DNA of 45,823 nt. Source: a virus. The notes beneath the pieces were generated by a model. The model was not told where the DNA came from and made no database searches. It was given only the letters and a program-made list of their open reading frames with translations. The DNA lies in IMG/VR virus record IMGVR_UViG_3300003631_000137, positions 1-45,823 of that record. The stretch is one strand, 5' to 3'. The position numbers and the translations under genes are program-made. The stretch's first letter is position 1. Every line of letters starts with the position of its first letter. Below are positions 5,189-14,614 of the stretch, in pieces.

Positions 5189-5482
5189 CTATACCTCTTG
5201 CTTCTCAGACATCATCATTTCTTTCATAGATTCTTTCTCTTTACTTTCTTCCTCATCAGGCTTCAATTCATTTAAAGCCATATCCTTCAATTTTAAAAGA
5301 AATTTTTTCTTCCCGTTAAGCTTTTCACTCCAACCATGTCCTTTTGGGAACCCATACGCAATTTTTGTCTCTCCATAGTCAGTAGAAACTTTGCCAATAA
5401 CACTGTTAGTGTCTTTATGCTCTCTGAAGTCAATCACATCTATTTCTACCGATTCGTCAGGATAAGATTCTTTGTGGTACAT
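5189..5482 (-). CDS. Small protein, unknown function
   Basis: A 97-residue protein: a beta-rich first half (VEIDVIDFREHKD, VIGKVSTDYGETKIAYGF) and a charged helical tail with a Met-rich stretch (SMKEMMMSEK). It is six bases upstream of the next gene in the same operon. Not recognised. Confidence 0.65.
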   Translation of the reverse strand: MYHKESYPDESVEIDVIDFREHKDTNSVIGKVSTDYGETKIAYGFPKGHGWSEKLNGKKKFLLKLKDMALNELKPDEEESKEKESMKEMMMSEKQEV

Positions 5483-5488
5483 AAATAT

Positions 5489-5791
5489 TCACTTGGATGT
5501 AATTCTTTGTCCTTTGAGTTTCTCAGCTTCTTCACTAGGCAATTCAATCTCTTCTTCTTCGTAATCTTTTTCAAGTTTTTCTCTAACACGAATCTTCCAC
5601 TTCGGCTCTTCAATTACCTCTCCGTCTTCGACATACTTCTTTGTTTCAATCATTTCTGGTCCGAAAGTGAATACGCGTGTGCTTAGATTCTTCTCAGGTT
5701 CTTCAACCTTTACAACTAATTTGTTGTTCTCTGTGTAAACATCCTTGATTTTGAATCCTAGTTCTTTCTTCTTAAGTTCTCGGTCTGTCAT
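5489..5791 (-). CDS. Small protein, unknown function
   Basis: A 100-residue charged protein with beta-like segments (GFKIKDVYTENNKLVVKVEE). It follows the baseplate hub gene closely, suggesting a baseplate accessory, but nothing in the sequence proves this. Confidence 0.65.
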   Translation of the reverse strand: MTDRELKKKELGFKIKDVYTENNKLVVKVEEPEKNLSTRVFTFGPEMIETKKYVEDGEVIEEPKWKIRVREKLEKDYEEEEIELPSEEAEKLKGQRITSK

Positions 5792-5822
5792 ATATAATCA
5801 CCTTTGTTTTAACTCCTTTTTA

Positions 5823-8153
5823 TTAATTGTCCTTTTTGTGGTCTAAAAATACTCTGCTCTTCAAAAAGGTGGCTCCGTCAGGAGTTATTTCAACGCTGTG
5901 CCAACCTACTTCGGGTAAACCATCAGAGTCAGAGGTCAAATAATCCGTAATATCAATTTCTTCGTCTTGGTTAATGCCGCCGGAAGTGCTTTGTCCGTAA
6001 ATATCGTTTATTCTTTCCGTTCCGTCGATAACAATTGATTCAATCTCATTAGCTGTTGTGCCTTCAAGCAGCTCATCTCCTACAGAAACAACAGTATCTT
6101 CGTTAGTGTCTGTCACGTCATCAGTGGTACTTGATGTATTATCGTTAACACTGTCAACTGTAGATGAAGTATTATCGGTTATATCATATATAAAGTTGTC
6201 TGTTCTGAAAGTGAGGCTTCCGTCGCCACCAGGTGAAGCAAGATTGTTTCCACCTGTGTCTTCGTGGTTAGGAGACACATCGTGACTGTGCTCACCGTAA
6301 ATAACTAGTCCTATCTGGCCTAAAGTAATATCGAAATCTGAAATCCTCGTCTGAGCTTGGATGATGAAGTCGTCGCCGTTAGTGTTTTCAGGTATTTCAA
6401 TCACTCCTGAAATCTTGTCTACTTGGTCGCCGTTGTTTATAGCGAGTAAATGATTTCTTCCTCCGCTGCCAGGGTAATAAACATTGTCAAATTCTCTTTT
6501 CACTCTCACATCAACATATCCGACATAATTAGAACCTGCTTGGAATCCTAAGTCAACGTCGAACTGGTAATACATTATTCCTCCGGCAGAATCTACGTAG
6601 TCAGCACTAAAGTCAATTTGGCTGCCGTTATCATCTTCTAAGTCCGTCCATCCATCACCTATGTTCAGAGTTGTATTTATACCTGATGTAGCTGTTTGCT
6701 GTATAATGGTCGAACCTCCTGAACCTGTTGAACCAACAGATTCCTGTCCAACACGCTCCATTTGAATTTGATTGTCAGGAGATTCCTCAAGTCCGTCATC
6801 GTTATCAGTACTGGTGCTATCCATTTTATCATTGGAAGTTGTATTTGTACTGTCTACTTTATTAGACTTCGTAAGATTTGTACTGGATACACGAGTTTCA
6901 CTGTTAGAACTGTTTTTACGGAACGGAGAACAACTATAATTAAGCTCCACACTAGAAGTTCTGTTTTTACCCGTCTTATCCTTAATATCTTGAGGGACAT
7001 AAAAATCAATTGTTATAGGTTTAGCGTTAGTAGCATTACCTACTTCTTTCTCACCCCAAACATTCCTTGAACCCTGCATATGGTCGGTCTCACTTTTTCT
7101 AGAGTTCTCCTCCTCTTTAAACTTCGCTGTAAATGTCTGAGGTTTGTTACTCAGCATCAAGGTACTGGCTACGTTCCCTCTGTAATCAATCTTGTAGAAT
7201 CTTTCTACAACTCTGAAGTCTTCGCCGTCAATTTTAGCAGCCTCATCATTAACAGTTACAACATCCCCGCAGTCAAAAAGTTCGTTAGGGTCGGTAGGCT
7301 CAATCTTAATTTCCTCCCATTCAATAGTGTGGCTGTTAGCTAAAGATGTAGCTCGCTGGTCTGCCTGTCTCTGACTGATAATAGTCTTATCTGTGTAAAT
7401 CAAAACTTTGTCATCCTTACTTACGTTGCCAGCCGTTGCTACTATCTGGTCGTCTCCGTCACCGTAACCAAAAACTTTAACTCCGTCGAAATCCCCTTCA
7501 TTCGTGTTAACGTTTCTGTTAATCGCTTCAGCAGTTTGATTAGTTTCATTTGTGTCTACAGTTGAGAATGTTTTAACGCTGCTTCCCCCACCTCTCTGCT
7601 GAACAACGTTGAACTGAGGTGTTCCGTTGTTAATATCTACAAGCCATTCTCCTTCGTATTCTCCAATCAACCGGTTAAGGTCTTGTAACTGTTTCTCGTT
7701 AGCTCTGAAGTCTACAGTGCCGTCGGTACTGTTTAAACGAGTGTTAGTTCCTACAGCAAAACCTCCTGTTAAATCATTTACAATAGTGTCTGTGTTAGAA
7801 CCTACATATTCTTCAGGCGTGGAATCATTTTGTGCGCTTTCTCCGTCAAGTGTGGAAGCGTAGCCTGCACCTTTAATAGTTGCCTCAAGATTATTTCCAG
7901 AATCAACTTGCTGAATGACACCTCTAAACAGTTCGCCACCGTATTTTACAATTACTTCATTGTTTTGAACTACGTCAGAGTTCCCTCCGCTGATACCAGA
8001 AGTCTTTAAAGTGAATTCCAAAGGACTGTTTATAGTTTCTCTGAACTCCACAAGCTCTAAGTTAGAAGTATAATCGTTACCGTTAATGGAAACTTCCCAT
8101 TCCGTGCCCTGGTAAGCTTCGTTGTCTCTTATTTCGCTGTATGTACGTCCCAT
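5823..8153 (-). CDS. Baseplate hub / tail-associated protein
   Basis: A 776-residue protein. The first about 350 residues resemble the gp27/gpD-type tail hub: WEVSINGNDYTSNLELVEF at the start, a TIVNDLTGG segment, and IEPTDPNELFDCGDVVTV near 300. The rest is Ser/Thr/Asn-rich with beta-sandwich-like stretches (SGVIEIPENTNGDDFIIQAQ) and a repetitive low-complexity linker (NTSSTVDSV, NTSSTTDDV). The C-terminal half may bind the cell surface. It follows tape measure and distal tail genes, the standard siphovirus order. The hub assignment rests on position and pattern. Confidence 0.75.
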   Translation of the reverse strand: MGRTYSEIRDNEAYQGTEWEVSINGNDYTSNLELVEFRETINSPLEFTLKTSGISGGNSDVVQNNEVIVKYGGELFRGVIQQVDSGNNLEATIKGAGYASTLDGESAQNDSTPEEYVGSNTDTIVNDLTGGFAVGTNTRLNSTDGTVDFRANEKQLQDLNRLIGEYEGEWLVDINNGTPQFNVVQQRGGGSSVKTFSTVDTNETNQTAEAINRNVNTNEGDFDGVKVFGYGDGDDQIVATAGNVSKDDKVLIYTDKTIISQRQADQRATSLANSHTIEWEEIKIEPTDPNELFDCGDVVTVNDEAAKIDGEDFRVVERFYKIDYRGNVASTLMLSNKPQTFTAKFKEEENSRKSETDHMQGSRNVWGEKEVGNATNAKPITIDFYVPQDIKDKTGKNRTSSVELNYSCSPFRKNSSNSETRVSSTNLTKSNKVDSTNTTSNDKMDSTSTDNDDGLEESPDNQIQMERVGQESVGSTGSGGSTIIQQTATSGINTTLNIGDGWTDLEDDNGSQIDFSADYVDSAGGIMYYQFDVDLGFQAGSNYVGYVDVRVKREFDNVYYPGSGGRNHLLAINNGDQVDKISGVIEIPENTNGDDFIIQAQTRISDFDITLGQIGLVIYGEHSHDVSPNHEDTGGNNLASPGGDGSLTFRTDNFIYDITDNTSSTVDSVNDNTSSTTDDVTDTNEDTVVSVGDELLEGTTANEIESIVIDGTERINDIYGQSTSGGINQDEEIDITDYLTSDSDGLPEVGWHSVEITPDGATFLKSRVFLDHKKDN

Positions 8154-8162
8154 AAAGTTTGT

Positions 8163-8954
8163 TTACTCTGTTCTCTTGTCGCTTGAAACTCTGAACTCCA
8201 TTTCAAGCTTTGTTTCGTCAGGTTTCCCTGCCTTGTTGTTAGCCTTGATTTTCTTAGGAAGCACAGTATAAGTCTTACTAAACTCTTCGCTGTCAGCACT
8301 TGTATAAGTTGATTTGCCGACACGCATCACTATTGTACCTCCAAGCTGAGACATTTTCTGAAGTGCTTTAGCAGCGTTCCGTGCGCTTCCCTTGCTCGTA
8401 TATGTTAATTCGAAGTCCTCGTTTATAATAGTGTTCGTGTTACCGAAGAAATCCTCTTCCGTAGTAGTTGAAACACTGCCGCTGCTTAAAAACTTGATTC
8501 GTCCACGGTCACGGTCAACCTCGTAATCACTTCCCTCAGACAAACTTCCAGAACTAGTTCCTGTAACACTTAAAGTACCGTATTTAATCATTGCGTCTCC
8601 CAAAGGAACGAAAGTATCAAGGTCTTGAGCTGTAATCGTGTCAGAAACCTGTATGTCGTTGTTGCTGTCGAAATCGTTTTCGTCAAAACTGAATTTCTTC
8701 CTGCTTTTGTTGTAAACCCATCCCGTAATCTGGAACTTGTGAGTTGCTTTCAAAGTGTCTACAACAAGTGTTTCAGGTCCTTTGTAGTGCTGTTCAGGTC
8801 CTTTAGGGATAGGTGTGAAGTTAGGTTCTTTCTGGAAGATTTCATCAATCGTCTCTGCGTAAACAGTTATCTCGCTGCCGTTGGCAACGCTAGGCGTGTT
8901 GGTAGGGTCTCCTTGGTACTGGAAAGTAATTTTTTTCTCTGGAATGTTTGACAT
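8163..8954 (-). CDS. Tail protein, probable distal tail or hub adaptor
   Basis: A 263-residue beta-rich protein (HKFQITGWVYNKSRKKFSF, SDYEVDRDRGRIKF) between the tape measure and hub genes, the position of distal tail proteins. It lies two bases after the tape measure stop, so it is co-translated. No diagnostic motif. Confidence 0.65.
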   Translation of the reverse strand: MSNIPEKKITFQYQGDPTNTPSVANGSEITVYAETIDEIFQKEPNFTPIPKGPEQHYKGPETLVVDTLKATHKFQITGWVYNKSRKKFSFDENDFDSNNDIQVSDTITAQDLDTFVPLGDAMIKYGTLSVTGTSSGSLSEGSDYEVDRDRGRIKFLSSGSVSTTTEEDFFGNTNTIINEDFELTYTSKGSARNAAKALQKMSQLGGTIVMRVGKSTYTSADSEEFSKTYTVLPKKIKANNKAGKPDETKLEMEFRVSSDKRTE

Positions 8955-8955
8955 A

Positions 8956-11196
8956 TTAACGTCCTCCGCTTCTATCTCCTGTTTCGTTGTTTGTTCCTTG
9001 TGAAACTATCCTACTCAATCTTTCCTCTTCTTCCTGAGGTGTGCTCTCACTTCTTCTCATGTCTGCGTTTACTGTTACATCGTTGTTGTTGACTGTCTGA
9101 CTTGACTGGTTGTCGCCTCCTCCGAAGAAGTTGTCTACTGTGCTTCCGACACCTGAAGCAAAGTCTGATGCCGCGCTTGTTACGCCGTCAGCAAGTTTTG
9201 AAGTAGCGCTTCCTATACCGCTTGCTACATCTCCTATCATTTTTCCTCCTTTACCTATTACGTTACCTGCTGAGTCAACAAGTCCTCCGATTGCTTTACC
9301 TCCTTTTTCAAGTGCGTCTACAAGGAATCCTGGAAGCACAGATTTAAGTGCGTTCCAAATACCGTTTCCAACGCCTTTTATACCGTTAATGATGTTCTGA
9401 ACCAGTGATTCTGCCATGTCGAAGGCTTTGCCTGGAAGCTTGAACAGGAAGTCGATTATCCCGTTAACCATTTCAGGTATAATACTGTTACCTATGATGG
9501 CGTTGAAGATTGCCTTGAAAGGTGCTAGAATCAGGTCTACTAGACCCCAGAAGATTTGACCTACTCCTTTAACAAACTCTTTGATACCTTGCATCATCTT
9601 CTGGAAGTTGCCTGTGAAGATACCTACTATAAATCCTACTATTGCAGTTACAAGTCCTTGGATAATGTTTATTATTCCTTTGATAACCTTCCAAATACCT
9701 CCTACAAGATTGAAGAAGGTTCGAATAATTATATCAACCAAACCTACCATTATTGATACAAAGGTGTCTCTGAAAGTCCAGATTAGTCCAAGAATTGCGC
9801 CGATAGCCACACCGATTGCCGCTACCACTAGTGCCGGTGCTGAAACAATTGCTGCTACTACAGCTCCGACAACCGCTAATACTGTACCGAATACAAGTGC
9901 TACCTTTTTACCGAATCTTTCGGCTACAGTGACTACGGCTAGGAATCCTGCTGCCAAACCTCCAATAAAGCTTAGGATTGCACCTATACTACCAGCTATT
10001 ACAGAACCAATAGTTTTCAGTATACCTGCTAAGAACTTCAATCCTCCGATAGCTCCGCCAGGCCCAATCTTTGAAAGAACAGCTCCTAGCTTCGCTATAC
10101 CTCCAATCAAGGTAACTATAGGTTTAAGCAGGGCTGCGGCAATACCTCCAAGTATTGCGAACACAGAAATCCATGCAAATATGTTACCTATCAATTCCCG
10201 AGTATCCCTATTCATGTTGAATACAAATGACTGGAGGTCAAGCATGACATCCAAAACATTCAACGCTGTAGGAAGGAACATGAATCTAAGTGTAGAACCA
10301 AGTACTTGGAACACTCCTACTGCTCCAAGCGCCCCCGCCATCAATCCTCCGAAAATGAAGGCTACTGTAAGCATTGTGAACTGAAGTCCTAGAAGACGCA
10401 TCTGCAATCCTTGAGCCGCACCAGCAACCCGACCAAAACCGCCGGAAAGACCTTTAAGCGTACGCGCCTTGAAGTTACTCATTTTGGCTCCGGTGCGGCC
10501 AACAGTACCTCTTAAACTATCAATCTTATCCTGAGACATTCCTATTGTTGAAAGGAAACGAGTCATTCTACCTCCGCTTTCAGGCATAAATCTTTCAGGA
10601 CGATTAGCTGCTCCCGCCCCTCCAAGCATGTCTCTCTGACCGAAGATACTCTGCATGTTAGAAGATTGTTCAAACTGCTCCATAGGGTCTTGAGGCAAGA
10701 ACTCAGGTACATTCATCTGAGGTTGGTCAGCTAATATCATGTCACTGATATTCATTTTCTTACCGGTGCTTTGCAATACCTGTAGCTCTGAAGTAGCACC
10801 TGAAATAGAATTACCTAAAGCACTGAATTTCTCTGGGTCAAAACCTTGCTGCAACATCTGCATAGGGCTGTCTAACCTACCGAAAGATTCACGCAGCGGC
10901 GTCCCACGAGTAATCCGCTCCTTAGCATCAGCAAGCCTCTGCATAGCCTCAGCGTTATCCACGCCTTTAGCCAGCCTATTGTTCAAGTTACTTGCTTCAA
11001 GACCTGCTTCTCTGAAAACTTCCTTCGCTTGCTCAGCTCTGTTACGTATATTGGAGAAAGCTTCAGCTCTATCCAAACCTTCAAGCATTGTAGCCATTTG
11101 GGCCTTGGTCTTACCAATCTCTGCTTGAAGCCTCTTCAAACCTGAACTGTCAAAGGTTGATTCTATTAAAACTTCTAATTTTTCTTGAAATGCCAT
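8956..11196 (-). CDS. Tail tape measure protein
   Basis: A 746-residue protein with an N-terminal coiled coil (about 1-120, LKRLQAEIGKTKAQM), a long run of hydrophobic Gly/Ala-rich segments (about 265-600, such as GGLMAGALGAVGVF and VVAAIGVAIGAILGLIW), and a low-complexity Gly/Ser tail. This is the hallmark of tape measure proteins, which set tail length and may cross the host membrane at entry. It lies after two small chaperone-like genes and before the distal tail gene. If about 1.5 angstrom per residue applies, the tail would be roughly 110 nm. Confidence 0.93.
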   Translation of the reverse strand: MAFQEKLEVLIESTFDSSGLKRLQAEIGKTKAQMATMLEGLDRAEAFSNIRNRAEQAKEVFREAGLEASNLNNRLAKGVDNAEAMQRLADAKERITRGTPLRESFGRLDSPMQMLQQGFDPEKFSALGNSISGATSELQVLQSTGKKMNISDMILADQPQMNVPEFLPQDPMEQFEQSSNMQSIFGQRDMLGGAGAANRPERFMPESGGRMTRFLSTIGMSQDKIDSLRGTVGRTGAKMSNFKARTLKGLSGGFGRVAGAAQGLQMRLLGLQFTMLTVAFIFGGLMAGALGAVGVFQVLGSTLRFMFLPTALNVLDVMLDLQSFVFNMNRDTRELIGNIFAWISVFAILGGIAAALLKPIVTLIGGIAKLGAVLSKIGPGGAIGGLKFLAGILKTIGSVIAGSIGAILSFIGGLAAGFLAVVTVAERFGKKVALVFGTVLAVVGAVVAAIVSAPALVVAAIGVAIGAILGLIWTFRDTFVSIMVGLVDIIIRTFFNLVGGIWKVIKGIINIIQGLVTAIVGFIVGIFTGNFQKMMQGIKEFVKGVGQIFWGLVDLILAPFKAIFNAIIGNSIIPEMVNGIIDFLFKLPGKAFDMAESLVQNIINGIKGVGNGIWNALKSVLPGFLVDALEKGGKAIGGLVDSAGNVIGKGGKMIGDVASGIGSATSKLADGVTSAASDFASGVGSTVDNFFGGGDNQSSQTVNNNDVTVNADMRRSESTPQEEEERLSRIVSQGTNNETGDRSGGR

Positions 11197-11199
11197 AGA

Positions 11200-11541
11200 T
11201 TAACCTAGTGTCTGGTTCTTCATGCTTTGACGTACTTTCTGCTTTTTCTGCTCTTTCTCCTTTTCCTGCTCATGTTCTTCTAACAAGTCCATGTAAGCAG
11301 TGAATGCTTTTAAACTCATTCCTTTTGTAGAAACTTTCTCGGTTGTCTCAACTTTTTTCTTACCGAGAACGTAGTCCAAGTGCTGGCCTAAAAAGCCGTC
11401 TCTACCAACTTCTTCTACAAAGTTGACGTACTTCGTACTGCCGAAAATCTCTTCGTGGCTCAACCCCACCTCTTTAATAAGGTAAAAAACCACTTTGGAA
11501 ATATCGCCGTCAGGGACTTGCTCCCCTACCGACTGAATCAT
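11200..11541 (-). CDS. Probable tail assembly chaperone 2
   Basis: A 113-residue helical protein directly before the tape measure gene, ending in a Lys/Glu-rich helix (HEQEKEKEQKKQK). The position is that of the second tail assembly chaperone. It starts 12 bases after the previous gene ends, with GGAAGG-like purines upstream, rather than by the usual frameshift. Confidence 0.55.
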   Translation of the reverse strand: MIQSVGEQVPDGDISKVVFYLIKEVGLSHEEIFGSTKYVNFVEEVGRDGFLGQHLDYVLGKKKVETTEKVSTKGMSLKAFTAYMDLLEEHEQEKEKEQKKQKVRQSMKNQTLG

Positions 11542-11552
11542 TTCTCTCTCTT

Positions 11553-11960
11553 TTACTGAGGAAGGTTTTCTTCTGGAAAATCCTGTCCAGCAACACCTTC
11601 GTCAGCCCATCCAAGCTCGTCAACAATCTTGTTAATCAAGACTGGAAGCTTTCTTACAAGCAATCCGTCAAGGAATGCTTTAGCTTCATCGTTCTCTTCT
11701 TTACGGTTGTCGGATAGATTGTTAGGCTCTTGCCCTCTTACATCATCCCAGTAAGGAAGGTAGCTTCTGTACAGAATCTTTCTGAACGTGTCAGTAAGTT
11801 TTTGAACATCGTCTTCGCCAATGTCTTCCTGGCTTCCACCCATAGACATCAGTGGAACAATGTCCTCAACACGCATGTCAAGTTCCAGTTCTTCTCCTTC
11901 AATCTCGATTTTGATAGGTTCGTTCATAGCCATTCCGGCAAATTTTTCTTGTAGTGTCAT
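11553..11960 (-). CDS. Probable tail assembly chaperone 1
   Basis: A 135-residue protein starting with a beta pair (IKIEIEGEELELDMRVEDI) then helices (DVQKLTDTFRKILYRSYLPY). This pattern and its position between tail tube and tape measure match phage tail chaperones of the gpG type. The assignment is positional. Confidence 0.6.
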   Translation of the reverse strand: MTLQEKFAGMAMNEPIKIEIEGEELELDMRVEDIVPLMSMGGSQEDIGEDDVQKLTDTFRKILYRSYLPYWDDVRGQEPNNLSDNRKEENDEAKAFLDGLLVRKLPVLINKIVDELGWADEGVAGQDFPEENLPQ

Positions 11961-11995
11961 AGTTCTAAATAGTCACCATCTTCAAATAGTATGTT

Positions 11996-12313
11996 TTATT
12001 CTCCGAAAGTCGGTTTCAAGTCATCATCTTCATCGTTTTTCATCTGCTTGCTTACCAAGCCTTTCAAGGCGCTCAACTCTTGCTCAAGCTGTGAAATCCT
12101 TTCCTCAAGGACATCAACACGCCCGAACTTGTCATCTTTCAACGCCGCCATCGCATCAGCCATGACTTTCCAAACATCATCGTCGTAATGAAGTTTGGCC
12201 ATTGAAATGTAATCGTTTTTAAGGTCTGTAGGTACGTCGTAAACTTTGAAGTCTGTCGGATTCTCAGGTTCCCAATTCTGAGATACGCCGTCTTTTTCGT
12301 CTTCGTCTGTCAT
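11996..12313 (-). CDS. Small protein downstream of tail tube, unknown
   Basis: A 105-residue acidic protein with a coiled-coil segment (VDVLEERISQLEQELSALKGLVSK, about 66-90, heptads visible). It lies between the tail tube gene and chaperones, separated from the tube gene by a hairpin. It could be an additional chaperone; not recognised. Confidence 0.6.
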   Translation of the reverse strand: MTDEDEKDGVSQNWEPENPTDFKVYDVPTDLKNDYISMAKLHYDDDVWKVMADAMAALKDDKFGRVDVLEERISQLEQELSALKGLVSKQMKNDEDDDLKPTFGE

Positions 12314-12324
12314 AGTAGTATAAC

Positions 12325-12340
12325 ACCCCTTTTAAGGGGT
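12325..12340. terminator. Hairpin after the tail tube gene
   Basis: ACCCCT/AGGGGT forms a 6-bp stem with a 4-base loop in the gap after the tail tube gene. The T run lies on the + strand side, so on the - strand it is more likely an attenuator or mRNA-stabilising hairpin than a classic terminator. Confidence 0.4.
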
Positions 12341-12359
12341 TTTTTGTGTGTGGTCGTTT

Positions 12360-12938
12360 TTAGAAGTTTCTTTCTCTGTGTAGGTCTTGAACTCTGCAAT
12401 GAGCTGTACCTGAAATCTCTGCTGCTCCGTCACCAGCTAAGCTGACTTCTCCCATCTGAGAGAAGATTGCGTTGTTCATCAAGTAGTTGATGATGTCGCC
12501 ATCTTTCTCTAAGTGGAAGAGAATGCTTCTGTTAGGACGGTTACCGATTTCAGTTCCTCCGTTGACACGGGTAAACGTTCCATCACTTGTGCTTGTAACC
12601 TGTGTAGTGTCGTCGATAAACTCTTCTACCATAGCAAGGTCTTGGAAACGTGCTGTGAACTCGATTTCTACAAGGTCGTGAGGAGATTCGCTCATTACCT
12701 GTCCGCCGAATGTGTTCTGTACTTCTACAGCTGCTTCAGGGTCAGTAAGAGTAATCTCGGTTAGAATACCTGAGAAATCAGTTCCGTTAGCGTTGTTGTC
12801 GAAAAGTCCGCTAAGACTGTCGGATGTGTCAACTGTGCTGATTGCTTCTCCAATCTTTACAGTTGCTTCACGTCCGTGGTAAACACGGTTGCTTGAACCG
12901 GAAACCTGTGCAGATTCAATCGTTGAATTGTCTGTCAT
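12360..12938 (-). CDS. Major tail tube protein
   Basis: A 192-residue beta-rich protein. Features are a central strand run (LTEITLTDPEAAVEVQNTFG, LVEIEFTARFQDLAMVEEF) and SILFHLEKDGDIINYLMNNA, the kind of pattern seen in tail tube proteins of the gpV/Hcp fold. Size and gene order (after tail completion genes, before chaperones and tape measure) agree, and the following hairpin fits a highly expressed gene. Not proven by a motif. Confidence 0.75.
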   Translation of the reverse strand: MTDNSTIESAQVSGSSNRVYHGREATVKIGEAISTVDTSDSLSGLFDNNANGTDFSGILTEITLTDPEAAVEVQNTFGGQVMSESPHDLVEIEFTARFQDLAMVEEFIDDTTQVTSTSDGTFTRVNGGTEIGNRPNRSILFHLEKDGDIINYLMNNAIFSQMGEVSLAGDGAAEISGTAHCRVQDLHRERNF

Positions 12939-12940
12939 AA

Positions 12941-13156
12941 TTATTCACCTTCTTCTTTTTCTTCATTTTTTTCTGGTTTTGATGTCTCTTTAGTGTCTTC
13001 TTTTGGTTCGTCGTCCTCTTCCACAACTTCAAACTTCGGACTACCTCTAAATTTTTGAGCTGTCGCTGCGTCAAGGCTTACCTCCTCGGTTTCATCTTGC
13101 TCAATCCTTACTCCCTTAACTATTTTAGGGTAGTTCGAAATATTCTTCAGTTTCAT
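12941..13156 (-). CDS. Small tail-region protein, unknown
   Basis: A 71-residue protein: a short folded N-terminus (KNISNYPKIVKGVRIEQDE) and a charged disordered tail (PKEDTKETSKPEKNEEKEE). It sits two bases from the tail tube gene. Similar small genes occur beside tail tubes in other phages, function unknown. Confidence 0.6.
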   Translation of the reverse strand: MKLKNISNYPKIVKGVRIEQDETEEVSLDAATAQKFRGSPKFEVVEEDDEPKEDTKETSKPEKNEEKEEGE

Positions 13157-13163
13157 AGTATTA

Positions 13164-13685
13164 TTATCTGAATGCTTTCTGTAGACCTGAGGCTGCTGCG
13201 TTGTCCCCAGTGTTCATTCTTCTACGTGCTTTTCTTATTGCGTTTTGGACTGCTGGCTTCATGAAGGAGTGCGGTGTAACCTCCACTCTCCATGTGTCGC
13301 TGTAAATACCCATTCTTTTAGCCCAGTTAATGAGGTCTGTGTTCTCTCCGCTTGCATCCTCGTAGTAAGCGTAGTGGCTTGATTCTGCGTATTCGTGCCA
13401 TGCAGCGTAGTTCACACCGTCGTTGTAAGCGTTTGCGTGAACCGTATATCTATTGCTTGACTTACGTCTCTTACCTACGTTGTCTTCAAGCTGACCTGTG
13501 CTTCCTCTCCGACTGAAATTCTTTCTTACGCTTTCCTTAACTGTTTGTACAAGGTCTTCAGCAAACTCCTCTGAAAACTCTTCCTCGATTGCCGGAGTGT
13601 TCTCGATAAAGCCGTCAACTCTCTGCCGTAAACGAGTGATTTCGTCTGTGTGAATATCTACTGACAAATCTGCGCTGAAAGCCAT
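13164..13685 (-). CDS. HK97 gp10-like tail/neck protein
   Basis: A 173-residue protein. The helical start (ITRLRQRVDGFIENTP), the NVGKRRKSSNRYTVHAN segment, YAAWHEYAESSHYAY, and the ending VTPHSFMKPAVQNAIRKARR are typical of the HK97 gp10 family (YaaxvExG and Pfl.PA motifs), which act at the head-tail interface. Start ATG 13685 overlaps the previous stop as TAATG; an ATG three codons upstream is less likely. Confidence 0.8.
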   Translation of the reverse strand: MAFSADLSVDIHTDEITRLRQRVDGFIENTPAIEEEFSEEFAEDLVQTVKESVRKNFSRRGSTGQLEDNVGKRRKSSNRYTVHANAYNDGVNYAAWHEYAESSHYAYYEDASGENTDLINWAKRMGIYSDTWRVEVTPHSFMKPAVQNAIRKARRRMNTGDNAAASGLQKAFR

Positions 13686-14161
13686 TATACGCACACCTCG
13701 TAGCCGATAGCTACTGTTGCTGTGTATGAATGAACTTTTAAACTTGCTCTTTGAGATGTCAATACATCCATTGTTGAGTCCACAACTTCTACGTTGTAAA
13801 AACCTTCGTCTTGAAGGGTTTGATTGTTCCGTAACTGGTCAACCGCTTTTTCAACAAACTTTGGCGGGTGTTCGGCACGGGTGTCGTAAACAGTTATGTC
13901 TATTTCCAGCCGGGACTCCGAGAGACGCAATCCGATGATGTTCTCATCGAACTCAGGGGTGTTGAGAATTGCTATAGGGTAACGGTCTTCGTCTGTAATC
14001 AGTTCCCTGTCCGGGTAACTTCCTGTCCAGTAATTACCACTGTCAGTTTCATCAAGATTAATAGTATTACCTTGACTGTTCGTAATATCTGAAACATTCG
14101 CATTCAGCACATTAAACATCTCACTGAATGTATCCGACACCAACGTGGCTTTACTTACCAT
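13685..14161 (-). CDS. Tail terminator / completion protein (probable)
   Basis: About 158 residues starting MVSKATLVSD. The pattern helix, then LRLSESRLEIDITVYDTRAEHPPKFVEKAVDQLR, then a beta hairpin ending TATVAIGYEV resembles tail terminators (gpU/gp17 type), and the place before a gp10-like gene supports it. A GTG start six codons upstream is possible. Confidence 0.6.
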   Translation of the reverse strand: MVSKATLVSDTFSEMFNVLNANVSDITNSQGNTINLDETDSGNYWTGSYPDRELITDEDRYPIAILNTPEFDENIIGLRLSESRLEIDITVYDTRAEHPPKFVEKAVDQLRNNQTLQDEGFYNVEVVDSTMDVLTSQRASLKVHSYTATVAIGYEVCV

Positions 14162-14179
14162 AATTCTGCTACCCGACAC

Positions 14180-14264
14180 GGGTCCAAAGTAGAAACAGTT
14201 CGCCTCGACACGAAGCCATCTGCTTCCTTATAACAAGAACAGATATTAACTACACTTAAAAAAA
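14180..14264 (-). other. Short gap in the tail operon
   Basis: This stretch holds only a 16-codon ATG frame running towards the next gene and an AT-rich TTATAA element on the minus strand. I see no convincing gene; a weak internal promoter is possible. Confidence 0.3.
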
Positions 14265-14588
14265 TTAGTGTTCCTTCGTCCTAACCAATTTGACACGGTC
14301 ACGGTTCAAAGCCTCATCACCGCCGAAAGCACCTTTAACCTCGACCTCGTACTCACCAAGATTCATGCCTTCAGTGGTCTGCCAATCATAACGGAACTCC
14401 GTATCGCTGATTTCGTCCATTTCTGCGTCAGAAACCATTATTTCGTCAGCGGAAAGGTCAGTAATCTCGATTTGTACATCGTGGTCGCCGTTAGTAACAT
14501 CTGGCTCAACAACATTAGACTGCGTGTCTTTAAACACGCTTCTGAAACGTGCTGTGTCACCTATTTCATACTCTTTTATAATTCCCAT
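14265..14588 (-). CDS. Ig-like structural protein, unknown role
   Basis: A 107-residue beta-sandwich-like protein (IGDTARFRSVFKD, GDHDVQIEITDLS, FRYDWQTTEGMNLGEYEVEVKG, ending RVKLVRTKEH). The strand order and the GEYEVEVKG ending resemble phage Ig-like/BppU-type domains. Its neighbour is the large repeat protein, so it may be a fibre accessory. Confidence 0.55.
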   Translation of the reverse strand: MGIIKEYEIGDTARFRSVFKDTQSNVVEPDVTNGDHDVQIEITDLSADEIMVSDAEMDEISDTEFRYDWQTTEGMNLGEYEVEVKGAFGGDEALNRDRVKLVRTKEH

Positions 14589-14614
14589 ATAATCACTTTT
14601 GATTAACCTCGTTT

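Noticed and set aside
11200-11960. Programmed frameshift between tail chaperones
   Set aside because: The second gene begins after the first stop with its own ATG, and I see no slippery heptamer at the junction.
14180-14264. A 16-codon ORF before the tail terminator gene
   Set aside because: Too short, with no ribosome site or conserved pattern.
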